64,000 bases of DNA, from the NCBI RefSeq assembly GCF_049747295.1, contig NZ_JBMHJM010000001.1, forward strand, positions 1,674,001-1,738,000, written 5' to 3'. The translations under genes and the position numbers were made by a program. Each line of letters begins with the position of its first letter. The first letter of the stretch is position 1. The stretch is from Afipia sp049747295. GTDB lineage: Bacteria > Pseudomonadota > Alphaproteobacteria > Rhizobiales > Xanthobacteraceae. This document shows positions 26,387-35,543 of this stretch, piece after piece. The notes beneath the pieces are model-generated. The model did no database searches, had not been told where the DNA came from, and saw only the letters and a program-made list of their open reading frames with translations.

Positions 26387-27511
26387 TTACGAAACGTGGT
26401 TTGCAGTGACTTCGGACCACTGCATCAGAATGTCCGCAGCCTCGGCAGGCGGCGTTGCCGCCGATCCCTGGATCGCGGATGGCGTGCGTGAAAATCTGGG
26501 TGCGGGCGCAGGCTGAACACCGCCATGCGCGTCGACGAAGGTCTGCCGCGCGGCAAGATGCGGGTGCAAGGGCGCCTCGAACATTCCGACGACTGGCGCG
26601 GCGCAGGCGTCCGATCCCTCGAGGATCTTCGTCCATTCATCGCGGGTCCTGGTCTTGAACAGCGCCTTCATCTTCTCCTGTAGATCCGGCCACTGCTCGC
26701 GGTTCATTTGATTGTCGAAGCAGTCCTCGTCGAGGCCAGCAAGCGTCCGGAGCTCCGCGTAGAATTGCGGCTCGATGGCTCCGATCGCCATATACCGCCC
26801 ATCCTTGCACTCGTAGGTGCGATAGAAATGGGCACCACCGTCGAGCAGGTTGGTTCGTGGCTTCTCATGCCAGTTCCCCAGCGCACGCATGCTGTGAAAG
26901 AGTGTGAGCATGTTGGTCACGCCATCGCACATCGCGGCATCGACCACCTGCCCCTTGCCGGAGGTCCGCGCTTCAATCACGGCGGCCAGGACGCCGACCA
27001 CCAGGTAAAGTGCGCCGCCGCCATAGTCGCCGACAAGGTTGAGCGGTGACACCGTATCGCCGTCGCATGAGCGGAACGAATCCAGCGCGCCGGTGATGGC
27101 GATGTAGTTGATGTCATGACCTGCGGCGAAAGCGAGAGGCCCGGTCTGCCCCCAGCCTGTCATACGTCCGTAAACCAGACGCGGGTTGCGTTTCATTGCA
27201 ACGTCCGGCCCAAGGCCGAGGCGTTCCATGACCTGCGGCCGGAATCCCTCGATCAAAATGTCGGCCGCCGCAATGAGATCAAGCGCCTGCTGGACGTGAT
27301 CGGATTTTTTCAAATCGAGCTCGACCACCCGACGCCCGCGATGAACGAAATCGCGCGCGTCACGCTTGCCCTGTCCAGGCCGCGTAATGCAGACCACGTC
27401 GGCGCCCATGTCGGACAGCATCATCGATGCAAACGGCCCGGGACCGAGACCGGCGAATTCGATCACCCGTATGCCACGCAGCGGGCCCGTCGCCGCCGAC
27501 TGCTCGTTCAT
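26387..27511 (-). CDS. Alpha-methylacyl-CoA racemase (CaiB/family III fold)
   Basis: Interconverts (R)- and (S)-2-methylacyl-CoA so that stereospecific dehydrogenases can act; 374 residues. The N-terminal pattern LRGIRVIEFAGLGPGPFASM and the pair GHDINYIAITG (His near 126) and NLVGDYGGG (Asp near 156) match the His/Asp acid-base pair known from the Mycobacterium racemase, so I prefer a racemase over a CoA transferase. It lies 45 bases downstream of TetR and opens the catabolic set. Its presence is the main hint that the pathway handles alpha-methyl-branched acids. Confidence 0.85.
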   Translation of the reverse strand: MNEQSAATGPLRGIRVIEFAGLGPGPFASMMLSDMGADVVCITRPGQGKRDARDFVHRGRRVVELDLKKSDHVQQALDLIAAADILIEGFRPQVMERLGLGPDVAMKRNPRLVYGRMTGWGQTGPLAFAAGHDINYIAITGALDSFRSCDGDTVSPLNLVGDYGGGALYLVVGVLAAVIEARTSGKGQVVDAAMCDGVTNMLTLFHSMRALGNWHEKPRTNLLDGGAHFYRTYECKDGRYMAIGAIEPQFYAELRTLAGLDEDCFDNQMNREQWPDLQEKMKALFKTRTRDEWTKILEGSDACAAPVVGMFEAPLHPHLAARQTFVDAHGGVQPAPAPRFSRTPSAIQGSAATPPAEAADILMQWSEVTANHVS

Positions 27512-27556
27512 TCATCCCTCCCAAATTTATTTTTCTTGTTTGTGAAAATCATCTTA

Positions 27557-28279
27557 TCACGCCCGAACGGCCGGGCTTTCAATGATACGACCCGGCAGAT
27601 CAGCCTTGTCCGTGAGCATGCCGCCAAGGATGAGATTGGTCATATGCGCGATATACTGCCGGCGAACGGCGTCGGTAATGCCATTCGCCCCGAAGCGCGC
27701 GCTCATCTGGCGCCCATAGAAAAGATGGTCGCAGGCGCCGACCAGACTTGTGTAGAACAGCGCCGGATCAACCTTGCGAAATTCTCCGGCGGCAATGCCT
27801 TCCGCGAGCAGCCTGCGCTGAAATTCAAACAACGGCGTGACAAAGAAGCGATTGACTTCCCTCGCCGTCTTCTCGCTGCCCTGATGCAACAGCAGATGGA
27901 TCAGGCGATTGAGATAGGGGAAGCGGTAATAGGCATTGATGATGCCGGCGATGTGCCGCTTCAATTTCTCGGTTGGTGAAATCGGCTGATCGAGCACGAA
28001 GGCAAGGTTGGCCATTTCGGCTCCGGCATCGCGAGCGAGCAGCGCAAGCAACAGGCCATCCTTATTACCGAAGTGATATTTCACCAGCGCAGAGTTGACG
28101 CCCGATTTCTCCGCGATGTCGCTCAGCGAGATATCCGTTGAATTGCGCTCGATCATCAAGTCGCCCGCGGCCACCAGCAACTTGGCGGCCGTTGCATTCA
28201 TCGGGACAGCGTCTTTTTCCGGCACTCGCTTGGCCGGCAACTGTCGTCTCGATGTTTTCGGACTCGGACTAGGCGACAT
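27557..28279 (-). CDS. TetR-family transcriptional regulator
   Basis: Regulator of 240 residues. After about 25 basic, Pro/Lys-rich residues comes a TetR DNA-binding domain (residues 27-75, with ISLSDIAEKSGVNSALVKYHFGNKDGLLLALL) and then a helical ligand-binding domain. It is the first gene of the minus-strand operon and faces the divergent thiolase and ligase genes over about 140 bases, so it most likely represses both arms and senses an acyl-CoA. Confidence 0.9.
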   Translation of the reverse strand: MSPSPSPKTSRRQLPAKRVPEKDAVPMNATAAKLLVAAGDLMIERNSTDISLSDIAEKSGVNSALVKYHFGNKDGLLLALLARDAGAEMANLAFVLDQPISPTEKLKRHIAGIINAYYRFPYLNRLIHLLLHQGSEKTAREVNRFFVTPLFEFQRRLLAEGIAAGEFRKVDPALFYTSLVGACDHLFYGRQMSARFGANGITDAVRRQYIAHMTNLILGGMLTDKADLPGRIIESPAVRA

Positions 28280-28337
28280 TCGGAATCCTGTGCGCGCAAG
28301 GGAGATAGCTAAGCCGATGATCGGACGCCGCTCAAGA

Positions 28338-28360
28338 GTTAATTGACCGATTGACTAAAC
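28338..28360. promoter_or_regulatory. Candidate TetR operator in the divergent spacer
   Basis: An imperfect dyad with outer arms GTTAA and TAAAC surrounds two TTGAC copies spaced 10 bases apart, between the TetR gene and the thiolase gene. Position and length suit a TetR-family operator. The symmetry is incomplete and the function is inferred. Confidence 0.3.
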
Positions 28361-28418
28361 CCCGAACGGCCATTTTAATTCTCGCCAATCAACAAGAACG
28401 ACAATCAGGGAGAATGGA

Positions 28419-29591
28419 ATGGCCGAAGCCTATATCGTCGCCGCAGCCCGAACCGCCGGCGGCCGCAAGGGAGGCCGCCTCGCGGGATGGCATCCCGTCG
28501 ATCTCGCCGCATCCGTGCTGGATTCGCTGGTCGATCGCACCGGCGTCGACCCTGCGCTGGTGGAAGATGTCATCATGGGCTGCGTGATGCAGGCCGGGGA
28601 ACAATCGAACAACGTCGCGCGGAACGCGGTGATGGCCTCAAAGCTGCCGGAGAGCGTGCCCGGCACATCCGTGGACCGTCAATGCGGCTCTTCCCAGCAG
28701 GCGCTGCATTTTGCCGCACAGGCGGTAATGTCAGGTGCGATGGATGTCGTGATCGCCGCCGGCGTCGAAGGTATGACCCGCGTGCCGATGGGCCTGCCCG
28801 CCTCGCTTCCGTTCAAGAACGGATTCGGCTCCTATATGAGCCCTAACCTTCAGGAGCGTTATCCGAACATCCAGTTCAGCCAGTTTACCGGCGCGGAAAT
28901 GATGGCGCAGAAATACGGCATCGAGAAAGACGAACTCGATGAATATTCCTACTACAGCCACCAGAAGGCGATTGCCGCCACACAGGCAGGCAGCTTCAAG
29001 GACGAGATCGTGCCGCTGCCGATCACGCGGGCCGACGGCTCAAGCGACACCCACGCCATCGATGAAGGCATCCGTTTCGACGCCAGCCTCGACGGCATCC
29101 GCAGCGTCAAGCTGCTGGCCGAAGGCGGACGCATCACGGCCGCCAGCGCCAGCCAGATCTGCGATGGCGCTTCCGGCGTGATGATCGTGAATGAACAGGG
29201 TTTAAAGGCGCTTGGCGTTGCGCCGATGGCCCGCATTCATCACATGACCATGATCGGCCATGATCCGGTGATCATGCTGGAAGCGCCGCTGCCGGCGACG
29301 CACAGAGCGCTGAAGAAAGCCGGAATGACAATCGACGACATCGACCTGTTCGAAGTCAACGAAGCCTTTGCATCTGTCCCCACAGCATGGCTCAAGGACA
29401 CCGGTGCCGATCCTGCGCGGCTCAATGTCAATGGCGGCGCGATTGCGCTCGGACATCCGCTCGGCGGCTCGGGCACAAAACTGATGACCACGCTGGTCCA
29501 CGCTCTGAAGCAGCGCAACAAGCGCTACGGCCTGCAGACCATGTGCGAAGGCGGCGGCATGGCGAATGTGACGATCGTCGAACGGCTTTGA
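28419..29591 (+). CDS. Acetyl-CoA acetyltransferase / 3-ketoacyl-CoA thiolase
   Basis: Thiolytic cleavage of 3-ketoacyl-CoA, 390 residues. The nucleophile Cys lies in VDRQCGSSQQALHFAA near 90, the GHPLGGSG motif with the catalytic His is near 345-352, and the second catalytic Cys lies in QTMCEGGGMANVTIVERL near 378. A GGGAGA ribosome site precedes the ATG. It is divergent from the TetR operon and completes the beta-oxidation cycle for its product. A rho-independent terminator follows, but the ligase gene lies only 77 bases on. Confidence 0.93.
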   Translation: MAEAYIVAAARTAGGRKGGRLAGWHPVDLAASVLDSLVDRTGVDPALVEDVIMGCVMQAGEQSNNVARNAVMASKLPESVPGTSVDRQCGSSQQALHFAAQAVMSGAMDVVIAAGVEGMTRVPMGLPASLPFKNGFGSYMSPNLQERYPNIQFSQFTGAEMMAQKYGIEKDELDEYSYYSHQKAIAATQAGSFKDEIVPLPITRADGSSDTHAIDEGIRFDASLDGIRSVKLLAEGGRITAASASQICDGASGVMIVNEQGLKALGVAPMARIHHMTMIGHDPVIMLEAPLPATHRALKKAGMTIDDIDLFEVNEAFASVPTAWLKDTGADPARLNVNGGAIALGHPLGGSGTKLMTTLVHALKQRNKRYGLQTMCEGGGMANVTIVERL

Positions 29592-29599
29592 TGTCGTAT

Positions 29600-29627
29600 A
29601 AAGGCGGGTGCATCACCCGCCTTTTTT
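29600..29627 (+). terminator. Rho-independent terminator after the thiolase gene
   Basis: A perfect 11-bp stem (29600-29610 with 29614-29624, loop CAT) runs straight into a T tract ending at 29627. It should reduce read-through into the ligase gene, which therefore may have its own promoter or be expressed at a lower level. Confidence 0.88.
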
Positions 29628-29668
29628 GTTTACGCCGCATTTCGTAAGTCGCAGCAGGTCGCTTCAGC

Positions 29669-31216
29669 ATGACCCATCCGTCTCTTCACGCGCAGTCGAC
29701 GCCTGACAAGATCGCCTACCAGATGGCCATGAGCGGTGAGGCGATCACCTACCGCGAGCTCGATCAGCGATCGAACCAGGGAGCGCATCTGTTTCGCAAG
29801 CTCGGACTGCGCAATGGCGACCACATCGCCGTTCTGATGGAAAACTCGCTCGCATTCATGGAAATCTGCTGGGCAGCCCAGCGCAGTGGCCTCTACTACA
29901 CGGCAATCAGCCGCTATCTCACCGCTGACGAGATCGCCTACATCGTCAAGGATTGCGGAGCCAAGGTTGTCATCACCACGCCGAAGTGCGGCGAGACAAT
30001 CGCAGGATTGGTCACAACGAACGCGGACGCGTCCGTCTTCTTCATGACGGGTGAAGCGCGCCCCGGGTATCGTTCGTGGGACACCGAGCGGGCTGCGCAA
30101 CCTGTAACGCCCATTGCCGACGAGACCGCCGGCTTCGACATGCTCTATTCGTCAGGCACCACCGGCCGACCAAAGGGCGTGAGGCGTGTCGCGACCGAGA
30201 TCTCTGTCCTCGTGCCGAACGCTTTCCTGAGATATCTCTGCGTGGACATGTACGGCATGTCTTCGGACAGCATTTATCTGTCCCCGGCGCCCCTCTATCA
30301 CGCGGCTCCCTTGCGCTTCAACATGATGGTCGGCGTGCTCGGCGGCACCTCGATCATCATGGAACATTTTGACGCCGAGGAATTTCTCAAGCTCGTCGAA
30401 AAACATCGCGTCAATGTTTCGCAACTCGTGCCGACGATGTTCGTCCGCATGCTCAAGCTGCCGAATGAGATCCGTACCCGCTACGACATCTCTTCCCTGA
30501 GATCGGCGATCCATGCGGCCGCGCCGTGTCCCGTCGAGGTCAAAGCGAAGATGATCGACTGGTGGGGGCCGATCATCGTCGAGTATTACGCCGGCTCCGA
30601 AGGAAACGGCGTCACGGTTTCAAATTCGAAAGAATGGCTGAGCCATCGCGGCACCGTGGGACGCGCCGTTGTCGGCAAGATCAAGATTGTCGATGACAAC
30701 GACGAGGAGCTTTCCACTGGCGAGGTCGGCACGGTGTATTTCGCCGACGCGCCGCAGTTCGCCTATCACAACGATCCCGAAAAGACCAAGCGTGCCTACA
30801 ACGCCAAAGGCTGGTCGACCCTTGGCGATGTCGGCTACGTCGATGCGGACGGCTTTCTCTATCTCACGGACCGCAAGGCCTACATGATCATCTCGGGCGG
30901 CGTGAACATCTATCCGCAGGAGACCGAAGATATCCTGATCACGCACCCTGCGGTCGCCGATGTCGCGGTCTTTGGCGTCCCGAACGAGGAAATGGGTGAA
31001 GAGGTCAAGGCCGTGGTGCAGCCGCACGATATGTCAGCCGCCGGCAAGGAGCTTGAAGCCGAGCTGATTGCGTTCTGCCGGCAGCGTCTATCGCCGATCA
31101 AATGCCCCAAGAGCGTGGATTTTGAAGCCGAATTGCCGCGGACGCCGACCGGGAAACTGGTGAAACGGCATCTGCGGGATCGCTACTGGGCAGCCGCGAG
31201 GAAAGCACGGGCGTAA
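29669..31216 (+). CDS. AMP-forming acyl-CoA synthetase
   Basis: Activates a carboxylic acid with ATP and CoA; 515 residues. The phosphate loop is YSSGTTGRPKG near 160, then YYAGSEGNG near 308, the hinge LTDRKAYMIISGGVNIYPQE near 405, and PRTPTGKLVKR with the catalytic Lys near 495. All core motifs are intact. It is the likely entry enzyme of the TetR-controlled pathway, supplying the CoA ester to the racemase and dehydrogenases. It differs from the ligase at the left edge, so the window has two separate activation enzymes. Confidence 0.9.
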   Translation: MTHPSLHAQSTPDKIAYQMAMSGEAITYRELDQRSNQGAHLFRKLGLRNGDHIAVLMENSLAFMEICWAAQRSGLYYTAISRYLTADEIAYIVKDCGAKVVITTPKCGETIAGLVTTNADASVFFMTGEARPGYRSWDTERAAQPVTPIADETAGFDMLYSSGTTGRPKGVRRVATEISVLVPNAFLRYLCVDMYGMSSDSIYLSPAPLYHAAPLRFNMMVGVLGGTSIIMEHFDAEEFLKLVEKHRVNVSQLVPTMFVRMLKLPNEIRTRYDISSLRSAIHAAAPCPVEVKAKMIDWWGPIIVEYYAGSEGNGVTVSNSKEWLSHRGTVGRAVVGKIKIVDDNDEELSTGEVGTVYFADAPQFAYHNDPEKTKRAYNAKGWSTLGDVGYVDADGFLYLTDRKAYMIISGGVNIYPQETEDILITHPAVADVAVFGVPNEEMGEEVKAVVQPHDMSAAGKELEAELIAFCRQRLSPIKCPKSVDFEAELPRTPTGKLVKRHLRDRYWAAARKARA

Positions 31217-31222
31217 CCGCCC

Positions 31223-31852
31223 CTAGTCTTCCCGCAGCCATTTCTCCACCAGCATGACTTCCGGCGCTTGCAGGTATTTGGTCGTCCACATGTCGACGGA
31301 CCACTCGATCCCGCTTTCCTTTTCCACAATGACGGCGGTGTTGTGCGGCAATTGAAGCGCGAGCAGGTTGCCGCGGTAGCGGGGATTGCCGACCCTGTGA
31401 TGCTTCAGCAGCCCCCACTCCTGCAGCACCAATAAAAAGCTCGACGCGTTTCGGGTGGAATCCCAACAGTCGAAATTGCCGGCATCAGCGCCAGTCCGGA
31501 TGTCCGCCCGCGCCACGCGCTTGTTGGTTCCGATCATCGGACCGACACGATGGTCGAACCAGATCACGGCTTTCTGAATAGCTGCGCGCTCGGCGGCGGC
31601 CGACGCCTTCCCGGCCGCCAGTATCTGCGTCAATTGCTTTTTGTCGCCGGCAGTAAAGTCGAGGAGTGCGCGGCGACGGCAGACAAAACCGTAGCAAATC
31701 GTCATCTCGCTGGCGTTCGGCGGATTGATCGAGACCGACGTATACAAGTCCGCCTGCTGCGGACTGAGTTGAAGGGCACGGGCCGGCAGCACACCGGAGA
31801 CGAGACCAAACGTCGCCACAGCGAGGGCGATACGGGAAGAAAATCCAGACAA
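31223..31852 (-). CDS. Exported hypothetical protein, possible Cys-peptidase-like fold
   Basis: A 209-residue protein starting with TTG (no in-frame ATG fits) and a signal peptide of about 25 residues ending LPARALQ. The mature part has NFDCWDSTRNASSFLLVLQE near 125, LPHNTAVIVEK near 168 and WSVDMW near 185. This Cys ... His ... Asp order with an SxLxxLxxxGLL helix resembles bacterial transglutaminase-like peptidases, but I cannot confirm the family. It converges on the ligase gene (6 bases between stops) and is divergent from putA. Confidence 0.65.
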   Translation of the reverse strand: MSGFSSRIALAVATFGLVSGVLPARALQLSPQQADLYTSVSINPPNASEMTICYGFVCRRRALLDFTAGDKKQLTQILAAGKASAAAERAAIQKAVIWFDHRVGPMIGTNKRVARADIRTGADAGNFDCWDSTRNASSFLLVLQEWGLLKHHRVGNPRYRGNLLALQLPHNTAVIVEKESGIEWSVDMWTTKYLQAPEVMLVEKWLRED

Positions 31853-31991
31853 CGGACTGCCCTGTTGATGTTCGTGACGAAGGAGTATGGCGGATTTGAT
31901 GTGCGATCAACAGACAGATCGGTCATGCCACGAATATTCGGATGGAATTGTGGCAGTCTCCGCGATTAGGATTTGACCTCAAGAGGATGTC

Positions 31992-34900
31992 ATGTCCACA
32001 GCACAGTCCAGCGCCCCCTCATTTTCTGCGCCTTACGCGGCAGATGACAATCAGATTGCGGCACGGCTGCTCGCCCTGCCGCCGCTGGCCCAAGAGCAGA
32101 ATGCCCGAATTGATCACACCGCGGCGCGGCTGATCGAAGCCATCCGCTCCCGCGATGCCGGGTTCGGTGGCGTGGAGGACATGCTGCGGGAATTCGCGCT
32201 GTCGACCAAAGAGGGCCTAGCCCTCATGGTGATGGCCGAGGCCCTTCTGCGCGTTCCCGACACGGCGACAGCGGATCGCTTCATCGAGGACAAGCTGGGA
32301 CAAGGCGATTTCGCCCATCACCAGACCCGATCGAGCGCCTTGCTGGTCAACGCATCGGCCTGGGCGCTCGGGATGTCGGCGCGGGTGATCCAACCCGGGG
32401 AGACCCCGAGCGGCACCATTGGGCTTCTCGCCAAGCGTCTTGGTCTTCCGGCGGTGCGCACGGCGACCCGGCAGGCGATGCGCCTGATGGGCAATCACTT
32501 TGTGCTGGGCGAAACCATCGAGGCGGCCCTTGAACGCGCCGGCAATGACCGAATTCACGGCCATCGTTACTCTTTCGACATGCTTGGCGAGGGGGCCCGC
32601 ACAGCGACCGACGCCAAGCGCTATTTCGCATCCTATGCATCCGCTATTGATGCGATTGGACATGCGGCAGGCAGCAAGCCTCTGCCGGATCGCCCCGGCA
32701 TTTCAGTGAAACTGTCGGCATTGCATCCGCGTTACGAACCGTTGAGCCGCACCCGAGTGATGGCGGAACTGGTTCCGCTCGTCACCAAACTGGCGCAACG
32801 CGCCAAAGCATTTGACCTGAACTTTACCATCGATGCCGAAGAGGCGGATCGGCTCGAACTCTCGCTGGATGTGATCGATCAGGTGTTTTCCGATGCATCA
32901 TTCGCCGGCTGGGACGGCTTCGGTCTGGCTGTTCAGGCCTATCAGAAGCGCGCCGAAGCGGCGATCGATTATGTTCACGATCTGGCATCTCGCCATGACC
33001 GGCGCATGATGGTGCGTCTCGTGAAAGGCGCCTATTGGGACACCGAGATCAAGCGCGCGCAGGAACGCGGCCTTGACGACTATCCGGTGTTTACGCGCAA
33101 GGCGATGACTGACCTCAACTACGTGGCCTGCGCACGGAAACTTTTGGCGCTCCGCCCGCGCCTGTTTCCGCAATTCGCCACCCACAACGCGCTCTCCGTC
33201 GCGACAATTGCCGAACTTGCCGGCGGAAGCCGGGATTTTGAATTTCAGCGCCTGCACGGCATGGGCGACGCGCTTTATGCGCAGCTGAACGAGGACAAGC
33301 CGACCATCGCGTACCGGACCTACGCGCCGGTCGGCAGTCATCGTGACCTCCTGGCCTATCTGGTGCGTCGCCTGCTCGAGAACGGCGCAAACTCATCTTT
33401 CGTTGCACAGGCTTCGGACGATTCGATCCCCGTTACAGCATTGTTGGAGCGGCCGGAGGCCCTGGTGGGATCCGCGGACAATGCCCGCCTGTCTCATTTG
33501 CCGCGACCACGTGATCTTTATCTTCCTCGCATCAATTCGCGCGGCATCGAGTTCGGCGATCGAAACGCGTGCGATGCCCTGCTGCAATCCGTTGCCCGTG
33601 AAGCTGCCTCGCTGCCCGCGAAATCTTCGATTCACAGCTCAGATGATCCGGCGAAAGCAATGGTTGCTGCCCGATCTGGATTCACCGCGTGGAGCAGGAC
33701 GCCTGCCGAGGTCCGCGCCGCGGCCCTTGAGCGCGCAGCCAATCTGCTTGAACACCGCATGCCGCGCTTCATCGCCTATCTGCAGACGGAGGGCGGCAAG
33801 ACCATCGACGACGCGGTCTCGGAAGTTCGCGAGGCGATCGACTTCTGCCGCTACTATGCGATGGAAGGCCGTCGGCTGTTCGGCAATAACGTCGCGATGC
33901 CTGGCCCCACCGGCGAGACCAACTCCTTGCGGCTGCGCGGCCGCGGCGTGATCGTGGCCATCTCGCCGTGGAATTTCCCGCTGGCGATTTTTCTCGGGCA
34001 GATCACAGCAGGCCTGATGGCCGGCAACGCCGTCGTCGCCAAGCCTGCCGAGCAAACGCCGCTGATTGGTGCGGAAGCGATCAAGTTGTTGCATGAGGCC
34101 GGCATACCCGTAGCGGCTCTCCATCTGGTGCAGGGCGACGGCAAGACCGGCGCGGCACTGGTCACGCATCCCGATGTCGCAGGCGTCGTCTTTACCGGAT
34201 CGACCGAAGTTGCGCGCGCGATCAATCGCGCACTCGCCGCAAAGGACGGCCCCATCGTGCCGCTCATCGCTGAGACCGGCGGTATCAATGCCATGATTGT
34301 CGATGCAACGGCCTTGCCCGAACAGGTCGCCGATGACGTTACAACATCGGCATTCCGCTCCGCGGGCCAACGGTGTTCAGCGCTGCGGTTATTATTCGTC
34401 CAGGACGATGTCGCCGACCGCATGATCGCGATGATCGCGGGCGCGGCGCAAGAGTTGACAGTCGGCGATCCGCGCGATCCGGCCACCCAGATCGGCCCGG
34501 TGATCGATGCAGAGGCCAAACAACGGCTCGACGCTTACATCGCCCGCATGAAAAAACAATCGCGCGTGCATTTTTCCGGCGCGGCACCTGCTGAGGGCCG
34601 CTTCGTTGCGCCGCATGTATTCGAACTGTCGAGCGCGACCGAGTTGACCGAAGAAGTATTCGGCCCAATCCTTCATGTCGTGCGCTACAAAGCCGACAAG
34701 CTCGGCGCTGTCCTGCAATCCATCGCCGCCGGCGGCTACGGACTGACGCTCGGCATTCACTCCCGGATCGATGAGACCATCGAAGAGATCATCGAGCGGC
34801 TTGCGGTCGGAAACATCTACGTCAACCGCAACATGATCGGTGCGGTCGTCGGCGTGCAACCGTTCGGCGGGCATGGCTTATCGGGAACGGGACCCAAAGC

Positions 34901-35000
34901 CGGCGGACCACATTATCTCGCGCGCTTCGCGACCGAGCAAACCGTTACGATCAACACGGCAGCGGCCGGCGGCAATGTCGCTTTGATGTCCGATCAATAG
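31992..35000 (+). CDS. putA: Bifunctional proline dehydrogenase / L-glutamate gamma-semialdehyde dehydrogenase PutA
   Basis: Oxidises proline to glutamate in two steps on one 1002-residue protein. The FAD-binding proline dehydrogenase barrel (about 70-480) has DLNFTIDAEEADRLELSLD and MMVRLVKGAYWD. The aldehyde dehydrogenase domain (about 500-990) has AISPWNFPLAI, AETGGINAM and the catalytic Cys in SAGQRCSALRL near 795. The N-terminal ribbon-helix-helix DNA-binding domain of E. coli PutA (1320 residues) is absent, so this is the minimal form, like the 999-residue Bradyrhizobium enzyme. No dedicated regulator lies beside it. Confidence 0.97.
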   Translation: MSTAQSSAPSFSAPYAADDNQIAARLLALPPLAQEQNARIDHTAARLIEAIRSRDAGFGGVEDMLREFALSTKEGLALMVMAEALLRVPDTATADRFIEDKLGQGDFAHHQTRSSALLVNASAWALGMSARVIQPGETPSGTIGLLAKRLGLPAVRTATRQAMRLMGNHFVLGETIEAALERAGNDRIHGHRYSFDMLGEGARTATDAKRYFASYASAIDAIGHAAGSKPLPDRPGISVKLSALHPRYEPLSRTRVMAELVPLVTKLAQRAKAFDLNFTIDAEEADRLELSLDVIDQVFSDASFAGWDGFGLAVQAYQKRAEAAIDYVHDLASRHDRRMMVRLVKGAYWDTEIKRAQERGLDDYPVFTRKAMTDLNYVACARKLLALRPRLFPQFATHNALSVATIAELAGGSRDFEFQRLHGMGDALYAQLNEDKPTIAYRTYAPVGSHRDLLAYLVRRLLENGANSSFVAQASDDSIPVTALLERPEALVGSADNARLSHLPRPRDLYLPRINSRGIEFGDRNACDALLQSVAREAASLPAKSSIHSSDDPAKAMVAARSGFTAWSRTPAEVRAAALERAANLLEHRMPRFIAYLQTEGGKTIDDAVSEVREAIDFCRYYAMEGRRLFGNNVAMPGPTGETNSLRLRGRGVIVAISPWNFPLAIFLGQITAGLMAGNAVVAKPAEQTPLIGAEAIKLLHEAGIPVAALHLVQGDGKTGAALVTHPDVAGVVFTGSTEVARAINRALAAKDGPIVPLIAETGGINAMIVDATALPEQVADDVTTSAFRSAGQRCSALRLLFVQDDVADRMIAMIAGAAQELTVGDPRDPATQIGPVIDAEAKQRLDAYIARMKKQSRVHFSGAAPAEGRFVAPHVFELSSATELTEEVFGPILHVVRYKADKLGAVLQSIAAGGYGLTLGIHSRIDETIEEIIERLAVGNIYVNRNMIGAVVGVQPFGGHGLSGTGPKAGGPHYLARFATEQTVTINTAAAGGNVALMSDQ

Positions 35001-35021
35001 CGGCCCGGCACAGAAGCAGAA

Positions 35022-35543
35022 CTAGACCACCACCGGCTTGTCAGGCAATTCGTTCGGGTGCGGTCCTGATGCCGGGAAATGCTTCATCAGGAGTTTGGTG
35101 ACGGCGGCAATGCCGGCCAGCACGCCGCCCTCGAAGTTCCGGCTGCGCAATTCCGCTTCCATCACGCGACAGATCGCCTCCCACTCGCTCTGATTGACCT
35201 TGGCATCGATGCCGCGATCGGCAACAATTTCGACATCGCGGTCAGCGAGCAGCAGATAGATCAAGATGCCGCTGTTCTTGTCGGTGTCCCAGACCCGCAG
35301 TTGCGAGAACACATCGATGGCGCGCGCCCGCGCCGGCTGATCCCTGAACAACGGACGACCGTCGAGTGCGCCTTCTACAACAAAGCGGATTTGCCCGGTG
35401 TGATCTTTCTCGCTGACCTCGATGGCCGTCTCGATATTGGCCAGCGCGTCGCGCGGAAAAGCGCGCCGCACACTCCAGCGATACGGAATAAGATGCCTGC
35501 CGATGCGTTGAATGCTCATCGCTACATCTGCCCTGGCTACCAT
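35022..35543 (-). CDS. TPM-domain protein without membrane anchor
   Basis: A 173-residue protein (or 165 from ATG 35519) carrying a TPM domain: NIETAIEVSEKDHTGQIRF near 37 and GILIYLLLADRDVEIVADRG near 92-110. Unlike its upstream neighbour it has no signal peptide or Gly-rich tail. ATG 35543 overlaps the upstream stop (ATGGTAG), suggesting translational coupling. It is the third gene of a lemA-TPM-TPM operon. The family has been linked to membrane-protein quality control or phosphatase activity; no function can be fixed here. Confidence 0.85.
   Translation of the reverse strand: MVARADVAMSIQRIGRHLIPYRWSVRRAFPRDALANIETAIEVSEKDHTGQIRFVVEGALDGRPLFRDQPARARAIDVFSQLRVWDTDKNSGILIYLLLADRDVEIVADRGIDAKVNQSEWEAICRVMEAELRSRNFEGGVLAGIAAVTKLLMKHFPASGPHPNELPDKPVVV

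Noticed and set aside
26387..27511. Class III CoA transferase assignment
   Set aside because: The GHDINY and GDYGGG segments match the His/Asp pair of alpha-methylacyl-CoA racemases better than a transferase active site, though this remains a prediction.
1..31216. A single scattered pim operon including the acyl-CoA dehydrogenase pair at 23-25 kb
   Set aside because: Only the F-A order at the left edge matches pimFABCDE; the remaining pim genes could lie beyond the edge. The 23-31 kb island has its own TetR and racemase, so it is better treated as a separate pathway.
31992..35000. Trifunctional PutA with a DNA-binding domain
   Set aside because: The N-terminus has no ribbon-helix-helix and the length matches the short bifunctional form.
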